From positions 23,175,617-23,239,616 of the forward strand of contig NC_087261.1 in NCBI RefSeq assembly GCF_037042905.1: 64,000 nucleotides of DNA, in the 5' to 3' direction. Made by a program: the position numbers and the translations under genes. The notes under the pieces are model-generated. The model saw only the letters and a list, made by a program, of their open reading frames with translations, was not told where the DNA came from and searched no databases. Below are positions 47,107-58,492 of the stretch, piece by piece. How positions within the stretch are numbered: the first letter of the stretch is position 1; every line of letters begins with the position of its first letter. Origin of the DNA: Lytechinus pictus (lineage: Eukaryota; Echinodermata; Echinoidea; Temnopleuroida; Toxopneustidae).

Positions 47107-47828
47107 CTAAGTCCCTCCTTGTTCGTGAATGCGGGATGAATAATAGGCAACTTGTCGTCCACAAGGTTCATCTTTAACAGGAGGTGTGGTTATTTTAGAT
47201 GAATAGTATACTTGTGAAGGGATGCCTTGGAGAGGCTTACAAGTATCACTTTCTGGTTTGGTTATTCTGGTGGAATAGTACAGTCTTTGAGGAAGTGGAG
47301 GAGTTGGGGTAGGATCCGTAGGGGTAATGTATCCATCTTCATTTGCGTGACTGTCATCCCCATTTATAGAGTTCGGTTTGATAGGTTTTGCGTAAGTGTA
47401 CTCGTGATACTCGTCCGTCGAGCTTTTCTTGGACGGGTCTGACGGGGTTCGATGGCTATGTGGTGATTTCGGGTCAAGTCTAGGGTGATCAGCTTCTTCG
47501 TAATAGTGGTTTAGCAGATCCTCTGGAAGGTCGCGACGTCCTGGATTCGGCACATACGCAGCATCAGGGACAGGAAGGCTACCGGAAGTGGGTGGCTGAT
47601 TTAGCCCTTGATACTGTTGATTAGGTTTATGTGACCGTCCACGACCGTCCTTGCTAGTTAATGGCTTTTGCTGAACAAAGACCGCTGTGGCGTTTCCACG
47701 AACGTTTCGCAGTCGCCGACGAATCAGTGCGGCACAACTAATTGTTACGAAGACAGCTATGCATACTGCAGGAATAGTTATTGGAATAACAAGACTCCGG
47801 TTTTCATCGTGCCCATCAGTAATTATTG
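47107..47828 (-). CDS. Gene C exon 4 (TM helix and cytoplasmic tail)
   Basis: Acceptor TTTTTTTAG|CAATAATT. Reads through the TM helix (LVIPITIPAVCIAVFVTISC) and a tail of about 204 residues to the stop at 47107-47109. Confidence 0.92.
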
Positions 47829-50355
47829 CTAAAAAAAAAGGGGAAAATATGTAAAAAATAGTTAAATAAAGGATTTATGGAAGAAATAAATGTTGTATTA
47901 CATTTGCATATTTTGGATATAATTGTCTTGAAACATTATTATTAATATACGTGTCACTAACTGTATTAATATTGTTATTATTATTAATTATTATTATTAT
48001 TACAGTTATTATTATATCTATATTATTCTTTTATTTGGGGGGGTTACATAATTAAATGATTTTTTTTACTTATTCATAAGCTACTAAGTGCATTTACATT
48101 TTCCTTACCATTTTGATGTTTTTGTTTAATATAATGAGTATATCGATCACATATACATGAGAGATAAAAGCACCAATCAAATTCGCGATACTGGTTCATT
48201 CGGGTGTTCTTGAATCATCATAATTCTCAACAAATTCATGTGTTTATGCATCGGCAACACGACATGCCCTTTTATAAATTCAATTTACAAACAATCGTGA
48301 TGTACAAGTTAACCAATAATAATACATGTATGTCGTCTATCATTAGTGAAATTTAAACGCGCTGTATCGACGTCTGTGGAATTAATCATTCCATGGCAGT
48401 AATTCGGAAATTAATCTTTTATTATTTCTTACCATTCTGATCTGTTGACGGTCCATTCTTACCCGTCCCCTCAAGCTTAATATGTAGTGGAGAACCACAT
48501 TCCTCACTCGAGTTGATATAAACTGTAAGAAATAAATATGAAAAAAAGTACTTTCATATTATAAGTGTATGTAATTCATTCAAAAGATAGGAAAAAGAAA
48601 ATGGTGAGCTTAATCAACTCGGGACGAAAAAAATGATATTACAATCCGTCCCTTTGGAGCGGTAAAAGTGTAAATATTAGGAATCTGTTTAGGATTTCTC
48701 CAAAAATCAAATTCAAACATCTTGACGAACGTTTCATCAATAGTTCTGTCCGACAAGTTTTCGGTTCTGACAACTTTCTTTGATTTTGATTTGATGAGAA
48801 ATGGTGTTATCATGGTGCACATGTATTGTCATTCGACTTGCAGGCTGATACTTTACCATGTTCCTTTCATGCTTTTCTATATTTTTATGGAAATAGATTA
48901 TTGTTTATTATTACTATTACTCTGATGATGTATTAAGCATTATATAATTATGGAATTAATCCTTGTTTACATATATATATTTTTTTTTAGGGGGGGGAAT
49001 CCACAAACAAAATTTGCCTTACCGGTATATAGAGACACAGAGTTAAAGCTTCCACAGAACATGCCGGAGTCTCCCAGACAAGGCACGCCACAATACGTGT
49101 CTGGCAGCGGCTTGCTCCTACACGTCTGCTGGCATAAGCACGAACATTTCGAGCGATTGAAGACACCGGCCAAAGGAAATCCACTTTCTTTACATGCTTG
49201 TGTGCAGGACCCTGGAGTTACTGTGATGTTGGAAAGTAAGTTGACGACGTGGTGGAATTGTAAGCATCCGCGGTCATAGCAACCGATGTATTCCCCATCT
49301 GTAAATTAAAAATATACATATATTATCATGTACACATGCATTTATCATTTAGGGTTATTATTCCATTTAATCGAATTCATTTGTTAATGTCATTAAGAGT
49401 CATTTCATTTCATGCTCATTCTTTTTTCTTTCTCTTTATCTCTTTCTTCTTGTCTTCCTTTCTTGCTATTGATTCTTTTTTTTTCTGTTGATTAATTAGT
49501 GGGCACACTGTAAAAACTGTGGTGTTAAAACTGACACCAATTGGTGTTAATAGAGGACCACACCCTGAGGTGTTAAAATAACACCCTAGAGATTGAACAT
49601 AACACCAAAGAGTGTAAATGTAACAACCATAGGTGTTGTAATAACACCTAAAACTAGCACCACCAATTTAACACCGGTGTAAAAAATAACACCACAGTTT
49701 TTGCTGTGCATAGTCCGACAGGCATAGTAGGATTAATGTACAGTAAAAGAAAGATAATTGTTATTTAGTCAGATATTTGTTTAGTTTGTTATTAAAGGCC
49801 AAATTTATTTTTGCGACAATGATGTGCTTTATTTATGTATTTTATGATATTTTTTATTATAATACTACGAATACAACATCATCTCAGAAATAATGAGCTT
49901 CTCACCAGATTGGTTGGATTGTTAATGGCATGTTATGTATTTGAGAAAGGTTTATTTGTTGTTGTTTTTTTCAAAGGAACTTATAAAACATTCACACAAT
50001 ATTGATATGTTTTACTAAAGCCTTTAGTGCACCAGCAAAGCTGAACATTTTCGAGCAATCAGCCACAGATTCGCTATCGCTATTACCCACATTACTTCTC
50101 GATATGCATTGGTGTCTATACAGCATAATGAATGTTTGATCCCATTATATCTTAGCAGCATAATATTGTGTAATTAAGTTATTATTTTGGTATACTAAAG
50201 TACTGCAGAAAATTAATATTTAATGGTATATACCCCAAATATATAAATACGTAAATACATGTATACTCACATTCAGCACTATATTTCGAGTCGCTGCCGC
50301 CACTAGATCCAATAACGTGACTTATCAAAACAATGGGAATAACATACATCTTCAT
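47107..50355 (-). CDS. WSC gene C: single-WSC transmembrane receptor-like protein, 390 aa (4 exons)
   Basis: Joins 50355-50271, 49298-49023, 48522-48433 and 47828-47107 (85+276+90+722 nt), all phase 1. Leader MKMYVIPIVLISHVIGSS; WSC at about 29-120 with 11 cysteines (CSCLCQQTC cluster); stalk with one Cys; TM helix at about 163-186. The tail has LIRRRLRNVRGNATAV and QGLNQPPTS (shared with gene B), YHEYTYAKPIKP (292), EDGYITP (Tyr317) and three YYS motifs: YYSTRITKP (334), YYSSKITTP (358), YYSSRIHEQ (379). It has most copies of the YYS motif among the four, suggesting motif duplication. Probably a cell-surface glycan sensor with phosphotyrosine output; function is inferred. Compact gene with canonical splice sites and a TATA box about 140 bp upstream of the start. 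Confidence 0.9.
48433..48522 (-). CDS. Gene C exon 3 (stalk)
   Basis: A 90-nt exon, acceptor TTACAG|TTTATATC, donor AATG|GTAAGAAA. Encodes a hydrophilic spacer with NSS sequon and one Cys (SSEECGSP). Confidence 0.85.
49023..49298 (-). CDS. Gene C exon 2 (WSC domain)
   Basis: Acceptor TTTACAG|ATGGGG, donor ATACCG|GTAAGGC. Encodes GEYIGCYDRGC to NSVSLYTG. The usual CGG before the last strand is CGS here. Confidence 0.92.
49504..49710. mobile_element. MITE copy 2, in gene C intron 1
   Basis: Same family as 40396-40617, with the same CACACTGTAAAAACTG ends. The two copies differ mainly in the right third, where a short TAACACC block is rearranged. Confidence 0.82.
50271..50355 (-). CDS. Gene C exon 1 (signal peptide)
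   Basis: First ATG of the MKMYV run is taken as start, after a TATA box about 140 bp upstream. The frame stays open further 5' but that part lies near or upstream of the expected transcription start. Donor GCTGAAT|GTGAGTAT, phase 1. Confidence 0.82.
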
Positions 50356-50494
50356 TTTAACTACGCGATATTTCGAAGAAAATGAGGGAAGGTAGTTTTT
50401 AAAAAGATGCCAACACGAGTTCGATTGATTACCATAATAGTCTAACCAAAACTGGCGCAAATCAATATAAAGTCCGTACAATGAGGATATGTGG

Positions 50495-50504
50495 TATTTA
50501 TATA
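50495..50504 (-). promoter_or_regulatory. TATA box of WSC gene C
   Basis: Minus-strand TATATAAATA about 140 bp upstream of the chosen ATG, predicting a start of transcription near 50470 and a 5' UTR of about 110 nt. Confidence 0.55.
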
Positions 50505-51913
50505 CCTAGGCTCATCATCTTGACAGAAGTAAGATTGTTCTGTAATTTGCGTTTCCCATCATCAATGACTTAAAGTATGTGAGATGATAAAGCATTTCAT
50601 AACCGGGGGGAGGGGGGGGGAGAGGGCAGAAACTTGGGGTGACAACATTTTGTTTACAAATAAAGAAGACCCTTTGCTGTTATGCATGTTGCCTTTTAAA
50701 ATAATTGCAAAACGGGGTTTCCATAATACCCCACATTTAAAACATATTATCAGAACGAAACGTAGTTACAAGACGGAAAGGGCTCTTAATATGGTAAATT
50801 TAGCACAACATTCGGCCAGGGCGAGAGGTACGTACCCCCTCTCCCCTTTCGCCTACCCACACATGAAAGTAGTCGAGAGGTTCCAGGCCACTTATGTTCA
50901 GTAAACAAATTGAATGAATGCGAGATTAATCACCATTATTGTTAATCAAGGATCATTACAAGTTTCGATCAACAATTAATTTTAATCAATCAGATTGTTT
51001 AAGTGTATAATAAAGACATGTTCGATTTGGTAATTGCACGGTCCTTTATATCACGTGGTTCACAAAAGGTTTTTCTCGAGATAAAACTTCAAATATAATT
51101 TGTGAATAATCTTTTAAACCATGTTTGCATGATTTGTGTAACCCCAATTAAACCGCTTGTTTATATACAACACACATCGTCACACATCGTGCACTATAGC
51201 ACACATTCACACTAACTGACTATTACAAAGTGTCACTTGGGGTCCATTTAAAATTTGACCTTCAACTAGGCTGGTTTTCAGACTTAATAAACAGAAAAAA
51301 AAGTGAGCATAATGCTGTTTCTGTGTGAAATATGATGATCAATATATTGCCTAGTGTTCGGAAAATTAATCTGGACAGGGGACATCCCTGATGGTTGGGC
51401 GCTCCTGGTTAGTTTCTTGAATTTAAAAAATTGCCCCCCCCCCCCCAAAGAAAAAAAACCGAGCTTTCCCTCCCCACATAAACACGCACTCCCACCCCAC
51501 ATACACACGCACACCCATACACGAGGAAATGTTTCTCCATACCATTATACTTATTAATCTTAGAAGGACAAATTAAGACAATGGCATACAATCCATAGAA
51601 CCATGATAACGTTTTGTAAAATATGCTATGGATATCTCTTAAGATATATTTTGTGTCGGAAATATATAGATGATGTTAGTCTAGGCATTTATTTGTCAGA
51701 TGAAGGGAGTGATTGAAAGTGAGACTCATTTATAGTTTTATTAATTAAGTTCAGGGCCATTAGATTCTGACACAATGGGCTTGGTGAGAAATAAAATCAT
51801 TATAGAGTGTAATTTGCTTCCCGCTTACTCTAGTTGGTTTCAAATTCAAGACCTTACCATTATTAGGTGAAATTACCAAAAAATAAATTAGTATAAAAAT
51901 TGTGTTCATTTTC

Positions 51914-52056
51914 ATAATCATCAGCATCATCATCACTGTCAACATCATCATCATCATCATCCTCATCACCATAATCATCATTATAATCATCATCGTCATC
52001 ATCATCATCATCATCACAATAATCATCATTATCATCATCATCGTCATTATCATCCT
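51914..52056. repeat. (ATC)n microsatellite
   Basis: Long interrupted CAT/ATC array giving spurious poly-Asp, poly-Met and poly-Ile frames on both strands. Confidence 0.92.
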
Positions 52057-52835
52057 CCTTATGTTTGTTTTGATAAGAAAAAAAAGAATGGCAATGTCCC
52101 TGGAATAAAAAAAAGTTGTACGTCAATGTGAATCAAAATCAGAAAATTATTTTTTGTATTGTAATGAGGTCCAATTTTATACATTCATATTTGTTTTATT
52201 TCTTAACTACAATTTCTAATTTGCTGGTCATTTTTATAAATGCAAACTTTTAATAAGTATGCTGCTTGTTGCAGGAAATGATCCTCTTGTAATGCCCAGA
52301 AAAGACTGCCTATACGAGCCCTTGGGTTCACTGCATGGTGACCCAAAAAAGATAGATGAATACAAGTTTTCGTTTTAATAAGGACAAACATGTAACAAAA
52401 GTTTTGTGTAGATACCAATACAGAGCTTTCTGTTTCTTCTACAGGTTTCTTCTATAAGAAAACGGTGAACAATATCAGCTCCCTTTTGCTAGGCAATGTA
52501 CAATTCACCATTCCGCTTACCAAAAATGCAAGGTTAGGACCGGCAGTAAACTTAAGATCCAGTGTATGGAAGAGTGCAAAATGTTATACATTTATATAAA
52601 TATATATGTATATAGTGTGATGATAAGTTTACTTCTACCAATCGCTGTAGAGTTGTGAATATTAAACATAAATGAGATGACTTTCCTAAAGAACGAGATA
52701 GGATACGGTCATACTTAACTATCACAATAGTCTGTAAATACAGACGCTTCTGACGAAGTCTCAATTAAAAGACGAAAGCTAAAGCAAATAATGGTGTCCT
52801 GCGTCATCTGTTGAGTTGGCCTCGCCTCATCTCAT

Positions 52836-52904
<69 letters not shown>
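52836..52904. repeat. (TA)n microsatellite
   Basis: About 34 TA units with one TTTA break, 75 bp beyond the presumed gene D poly(A) signal. Confidence 0.92.
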
Positions 52905-52906
<2 letters not shown>

Positions 52907-52978
52907 TTTATATCAACTGTGTAAATACTTCTGTACTTAGGTCCTCACTCACAGGTACGTACACTCTGGTTAATAGCG

Positions 52979-52984
52979 TTTATT
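52979..52984 (-). terminator. Poly(A) signal of WSC gene D
   Basis: Minus-strand AATAAA about 46 nt past the gene D stop codon. Confidence 0.5.
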
Positions 52985-53029
52985 CTGTTCTAAGCATGAC
53001 ATATTATCAATCAGTTCTTCGCGACGCCG

Positions 53030-53838
53030 TCATTCTATTACTTCGTCACTATCAGTTTTGGAGTATAATTCTAACGTTTGATTTCCTGAACCTGCTGAAC
53101 GATGTACGTTCCTTGAATAGTATACTTGCATGTTCTCGACGTCGAGTGAATCTTCCAATTTTGCTCCACCGATCGGTGCAGGGTCATTTTCATTGGCATA
53201 TGCTTTTGAAGGTTCGTCTTTCATATCACATTTCGGTAAACGTGAAGAGTAATAGACCTTTGGCGTAGGATTCGGCACGGGATGTATGTCAGGTTCTGCC
53301 AAAAGGTATCCATCCTCAGCAATCCTGTTCACCCTCGCAGGACCTTTGAATTGACTTCGCTCGAGCTTGGGGTAAGTATACTCGTGGATCTCATCAACAG
53401 AGGGAGTACTTCTTACAGGATCCCCTTGACCTGAGTCAAGGTACTCGTGGCCCAGGGCGATGCCAACCGAAGGTACAGAACTTTCTACAAAGTCCGGCTC
53501 ATGGTAGATTCTTTCCTGTAATACATCATCCGATGTTGGCGTTGGTTGCACAGCTTCTTTCGGAATGTTCGGCAGTTCCGGCATTATCTTTGGAGGCTTG
53601 GATTCTCCTTTTAGGGGAACTTCTTCTTGAATTGTCTTACCATGGACACCTATTCGGTAACGATCATTGACAGTTGCTTGTCTGTCTGCTCTGCTTGTGT
53701 CTTTCACTGAAAGGGGCCTTTGCGCGGCGTGCTTTCGTCGACAATATACCAATATACCAACAGCAACAGACAGTAAGACAAGTGATACTGCAGTGCAGAC
53801 TGGTATGATGATTGGAACACGTAAATCTGAAGGAGAAT
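53030..53838 (-). CDS. Gene D exon 4 (TM helix and cytoplasmic tail)
   Basis: Acceptor ATATAG|ATTCTCC. Encodes VPIIIPVCTAVSLVLLSVAV, the basic CRRKHAAQR stop-transfer and the long tyrosine-rich tail ending DSDEVIE. Confidence 0.93.
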
Positions 53839-56330
53839 CTATATACATGTAGGAAATAAACAAACAACAAAATAGTAAAATGAAAAAGGAGAGGACCGTA
53901 AAGTATGCAAATGTGTATCATCGTTTTGTCTGACAATTTACCTACCCCCCAAAAAAAAATCGACAAGTTGTACATTAAATGAATGAATAAATAAACACAT
54001 AATAAATAAATAAATGAATAAATACATGAATAAATAAGTGAATAAATGAATGAATAAATAAATAAATAAATAGGTAAATGAAGCGAACTAGACTGAAGAG
54101 GAAATAATAACAATAACAGTTAAAATGAATAAAGTGGTGTATTTATGAGTCAAAAGTTAATCTTATTCTACTCTGTATATACAAGCAGATGGAATATAAC
54201 CACTGATAAAGGAGAACAGGAGGTTCATTGAATAATACATCAAGAGCTGAGCGACTGATATGGTGTTGCGATGTCAATCATAAGTCTTACTATTAATTGT
54301 CAATTTGTTACTGATCGCTTGTCTTATTTTTAATCAACAAGTATGAAGTGATTGGCTTTCGTGAATATTGATGTTTCACTAGTTCATTGGCAACTTACCA
54401 CTTGACTGGATATTGATAATCTTGATTGTAGACATCCTCTCGTTACTCTGGTCGAAGGGGTTTTTGCAAATAATGTTCAATGATACCGAAGCGTTCACTG
54501 CAAGTAAGAAGAAATAACAAAAAAAAATCAATTCTAGATTAGAAGCACTATCAATAGACTAGGTCATAATTGTATTTCGCGCATGAACAGAAACGTCGTT
54601 TGAATTTTGATATCCAAGGTGGGCCACAAAGTGAATGACAGTAGTAGATATTTTAATGATGATCAAACTTGTCCATTAAATTGTTAAAAAATACTTATTT
54701 TTAGCTAAATCTACTGAAAAGCAACATCTGAAAATATCCCCAAGAACATGGACCTACTAGTAGGTCCGTGCCAAGAATAACCAACGTGCCAACGGTGCCA
54801 GAGTAATAGCATATTTCCAAATTCGATCACTGACGTATCATTGTAGCCATATTCTCTCTCAATTTGAAAAGCGTTTGTTTTTTATCCTAATCTGCTAATG
54901 AAAATAGGCCGCATGCCATGTAATAAAATTTGGTCATGGGGCAACCTAGACATTGCTGTCATGCTCGAAACTGAAGATAACGGATAATAACATGAATTGT
55001 GGTGATTCAAATTCAGATTCGAGAACATCAATATGAATATTGGTGGATACTACTGATATTACTACTGATAACAATACAACGAGACCCATCATTACGATCA
55101 TTATATTTGAAATCAAACATCTGTGATAGATGTTTGATACCGATTGGATGAAAAGCAGTGTTAAAGAAACCTACATTTTACATTTAAAAAAAGATTTTGC
55201 AGAGAGCAATAACAGAATCATTCTGTAAATTCTCAAAACAGGAACTTTTCTGCAATTTAACAGAACAGGACTGTTTAAAAAAAAAAGGAAAATTATGTTT
55301 TATTTCAGGAAATGTGTAGGATTCCATACATCAAATACATATTTTCTGTAATTTTACATGAAACAATGTAAGATCTGGTATTGATTACAGGTGGTCTCGA
55401 GACTCTGCTGCAGGAACTTTTTTAAGGATATATTTTCTAACAGTGTATGTTACAATTATATTATTGCTGTCAAGTATATCAGTTACAGGGATTTCTACTT
55501 ATTCTATTTTTTGTCTGTGCGTTACCTTTGTAAAGAGACATGGTTCTGTACCCTCCACAGAAGCTGTCCCGGTCTCCAATGCAGGGGACACCACACCGGC
55601 TGTCTTCCAGGGACTTGCCAAGACATCCTTGTTCCCCATGAGGACAGGAGCAGGAGCACTCTACCATGGAGAGAATGGCGGCAAAGGCAAACCCTCTTTC
55701 CTCGCAGGCTCTACTGCAAGTATTTGGAGAGTTCATACGCTTGTCTTTGAAGGTAACGTTGTAATCTTGGTCCAGGCAGCCGATGTTGTAGCACCCGACG
55801 TAGTCCCCGACTGAACAAAAACAAAATACCACAGTATAGCACATCTCATTTTTTGTGACGAATTCTTCAAACGATAAGGCCTAGAGGTATTTAGCAAAGC
55901 TGAACAGCCAAAAATGTCAAAACGTATCTGCATGTCGAATTTCCGGGGGGGGGGGTCAGGAGCCCAAAGGTCATACATCATATTGAACTTTTTTGTTCGT
56001 ATATAAACGCACGCATTAAACGCATTAAAATGACTTCCCTGTTACTTTCCCCCAACATGCCTTTCTCTAAAGGTCTTACGTTACACACATCCTACTGTAA
56101 TTATGGACACTACAAACAAATCCCTGAATAGTTTGACATGAAGCTTCAGCGAGATAGAGAGAGAAAAAAAATAATAAACTGGTAGAAATTACAAAATTGA
56201 TACAACTCCTACCTAAGGAACATCGGCCATCGCAGTTCGAATTGTCATTCTCACTTGTAGAATTTTCCTTTTGGCTTCTGCACAGTGGAATTAAGATGAA
56301 ATATAAAATTCCTATCAGCAAAGTATCCAT
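53030..56330 (-). CDS. WSC gene D: single-WSC transmembrane receptor-like protein, 436 aa (4 exons)
   Basis: Joins 56330-56213, 55810-55526, 54497-54399 and 53838-53030 (118+285+99+809 nt), all phase 1. Leader MDTLLIGILYFILIPLCRS; N-terminal spacer with two Cys (NCDGRC); WSC at about 40-134 (11 cysteines, CSCSCPHGEQGC cluster); stalk with one Cys; TM helix at about 177-199. The tail of about 236 residues is the longest: IYHEPDF, GHEYLDSG, IHEYTYPKLE (HEYTY at 319), EDGYLLAEP (Tyr345), VYYSSRLPK (362), VYYSRNVHR (406) and LELYSKTDS near the C-terminus. It lacks the [12 protein letters not shown] block of B and C, so it is a more distant paralog. Single WSC domains in animals are known from kremens and polycystin-1; this architecture differs from both. 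Diverges from the IL-17 gene across about 2.4 kb. Confidence 0.9.
53960..54075. repeat. (AAAT)n/(AATG)n microsatellite in gene D intron 3
   Basis: Tetranucleotide array of AATA with scattered AATG units. Confidence 0.85.
54399..54497 (-). CDS. Gene D exon 3 (stalk)
   Basis: A 99-nt exon between TTGCAG|TGAACG and AGTG|GTAAGTTG. Encodes VNASVSLNIICKNPFDQSN and onward, with one Cys and sequon NAS. Confidence 0.85.
55526..55810 (-). CDS. Gene D exon 2 (WSC domain)
   Basis: Acceptor TTGTTCAG|TCGGGG, donor CAAAG|GTAACGC. Encodes GDYVGCYNIGC to RTMSLYKG. Confidence 0.93.
56213..56330 (-). CDS. Gene D exon 1 (signal peptide)
   Basis: ATG at 56330; donor TTCCTTAG|GTAGGAG, phase 1. Coding length 118 nt equals gene A exon 1. 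Confidence 0.88.
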
Positions 56331-58480
56331 GTTGTTTTGAGACCCAACTCAAATGCATTGTACCTTGTTAAAGTTAACACTATCTTTAGTGAGAACATCG
56401 AAACTGAAATTATGACAATTATAAACGACAAAGGACTTGACGTCTCAATAAATGGCAAAGGATAAACTTTTCCCGCAGCTGCTTGCAACTGTGGTATTCG
56501 AAGCTCTAAATTTTACTAGATGCAACTGTCGGTGCGAGGCTAGAACCCTGTCGGGCGACCAACAAAAGCAATCATCGTGCGATTGTGGCACGTCGACGCG
56601 CTATTCAATGCAATAGCTCGCACGATTCGAACGGATCGACGGTCGAGTCGCTCTTGAACAGTTGTATTCAGAGACCATATGCATGATCTATTGAAACCAA
56701 TTCGTGATTTCAACCCATATAAGCCGTACAGACACTACACGATCCACTTGCGAAAAAATATAAATATTTCCACATATTGATAACTTAAGACTTAAATATT
56801 AAAATAATGGCATGGAACCTAAAAATCGATAGTCCATCCTCTCTCTATAAAAAAAAATGAGAACACACCCTTCTCCAAATCCCGATGACGTTATCATGGG
56901 TTGCAATTAAAAACTTATTTGGAATTTAATCTGAAAAGAGAAGAGTTGTGGTGAAAATACATACTAGCAACCATTGTACAGAACCTCAAGTTTTTTATAA
57001 CTTTTGAGTGGAATCTGAATTTCATAAATGTACAATTCATTCCATTGTGCTTCGTCGAGATAAACTCTACTTCCCGAGATCGAAAAATGGCGATGTTTTT
57101 GGATATCATCATAGAATAAAGTGATGATTTGGGATATTGTAACGGGGGGGGGGGAATCTTAATCAGTTGTGAAAATCTGAATTATCGTCAAATAATTTTT
57201 TTTAAGTCTTGGATATCTGTTTTTTTAATCATATTTCACATATCTACACACACCATGATATTTCATTACTATTGACATTATCTCTCTTAATGAGTTAACT
57301 ATTTAATCTAAATTGCTCTTAAGGTTTATTTTCAATATTTTGCTATTATTTCACTAAATTCTGATAACATCTTCATAAGTTGTAATACAACAAAAACAAA
57401 TAATCAAAAATGTTTTCCCGGCAGCAAAGTTGGAATACTTAGAAAGGGTATCTAACGATTTTAATCATAACTAATTTGTTACGGGAAATACTATTTCTAA
57501 CCAATTTCTAAAAAAGAAATCCAGCATGACGCAATTTTTACTACATGTTATTTTTTTTCTCAGAAAATCTGAGACCTAAAAGTACACGGAGTTAAACTTA
57601 GAAATGGACCCTCTTCATTATTCCTTATCTCATCTTTAATTGATTATATCGTGCATTAAATACACAATTTTCAATATCAATCGAAAGATACTTGCACTTT
57701 ATTTGACGTCAAAACGTTGTGTGAAGAATAGGGTGTTGGGGAAAGAATTCAGGGAAAAAAGACTGGGAATCAGGATATATTAATTTCATTCCGGCAAGTG
57801 ATAAACGGATATTACTTCCGCCGGGGTATAAAGTGTACCTGAGACAGGTTCAACCAGAACATTCTATAAACAGGCTTAAGTTTTAATAAATCATATATTT
57901 AAAGGATAGTTAAATTCATCGTTATTTGGTGCCAAAAGGGTGGCTTTTTAACACGTGAGGATCCCCATTTGCCTAGGGTTAGATAAAACGATCATGATGA
58001 CCATATTGCATTGTGCAAGAATTTTCTTTAGGGCGGTCCACGTGGTGTTTTGCCCATTTTATATTAAATGAAGTATTTATGTGAATGTCTCGGAAAAACT
58101 TTACGAACTTTGGACTATTTTGGCAAACAATGAAACTCCCTAGTACCGGCCTGGAACTCGATATAGCCGTTAACCAAACAAACCTTGCGTATCTTAAGGT
58201 CCAATATACAGTTTTAATAGATCCTAGTCTTATAATAAACACATTCTATGGTCACCTATTTTTACCGGGGATCTCCGGTATTTTAGATGAGTCATTCGAA
58301 TTAACTTTTATCCATCAGAAATGGGCTTTTGCTCAGTAGAAGTTATGGTGCTTTAAAGGGGAGCGGAAATTGTGTGTTTTTATTTAGAAGGAACTGGGTC
58401 CCAGATCCGCTTTTTCCCTCATCAAGAATAGGCTTTGACCTCACAGCTTCCCGGCAAAATATGACATAATCAATGCAGCG
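56331..58480. other. Shared upstream region of gene D and IL-17
   Basis: No coding sequence seen. Contains a full palindromic CRE-like TGACGTCA at 57704-57711, a G run at about 57145 and a kappaB-like site (58267). The two genes are transcribed away from each other across it. Confidence 0.5.
58267..58276. promoter_or_regulatory. kappaB-like site upstream of IL-17
   Basis: GGGGATCTCC fits the GGGRNNYYCC consensus exactly and lies about 220 bp upstream of the TATA box. Single-site matches arise by chance, so this is only suggestive. Confidence 0.35.
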
Positions 58481-58484
58481 AGGG

Positions 58485-58492
58485 TATATAAG
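58485..58492 (+). promoter_or_regulatory. TATA box of the IL-17-like gene
   Basis: TATATAAG in GC-flanked context, predicting a start near 58515 and a 5' UTR of about 200 nt before the ATG. Confidence 0.65.

Larger units (their letters stand above)
50505..52978. other. Intergenic region between genes C and D: microsatellites only
   Basis: Holds poly-G near 50605, poly-C and (CA)n near 51435-51530, an ATC array and a long TA array (listed separately). No exon supported. Confidence 0.55.

Noticed and set aside
51760-52126. Poly-Asp and poly-Met/Ile frames
   Set aside because: Translation of the ATC array in different frames.
55391-55814. Plus-strand frames of about 120 codons
   Set aside because: Antisense shadows of gene D exon 2 (WSC domain).
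57704-57711. CRE (TGACGTCA) as an IL-17 control element
   Set aside because: Perfect palindrome but about 780 bp upstream of the TATA box; a single 8-mer is not enough to claim function.
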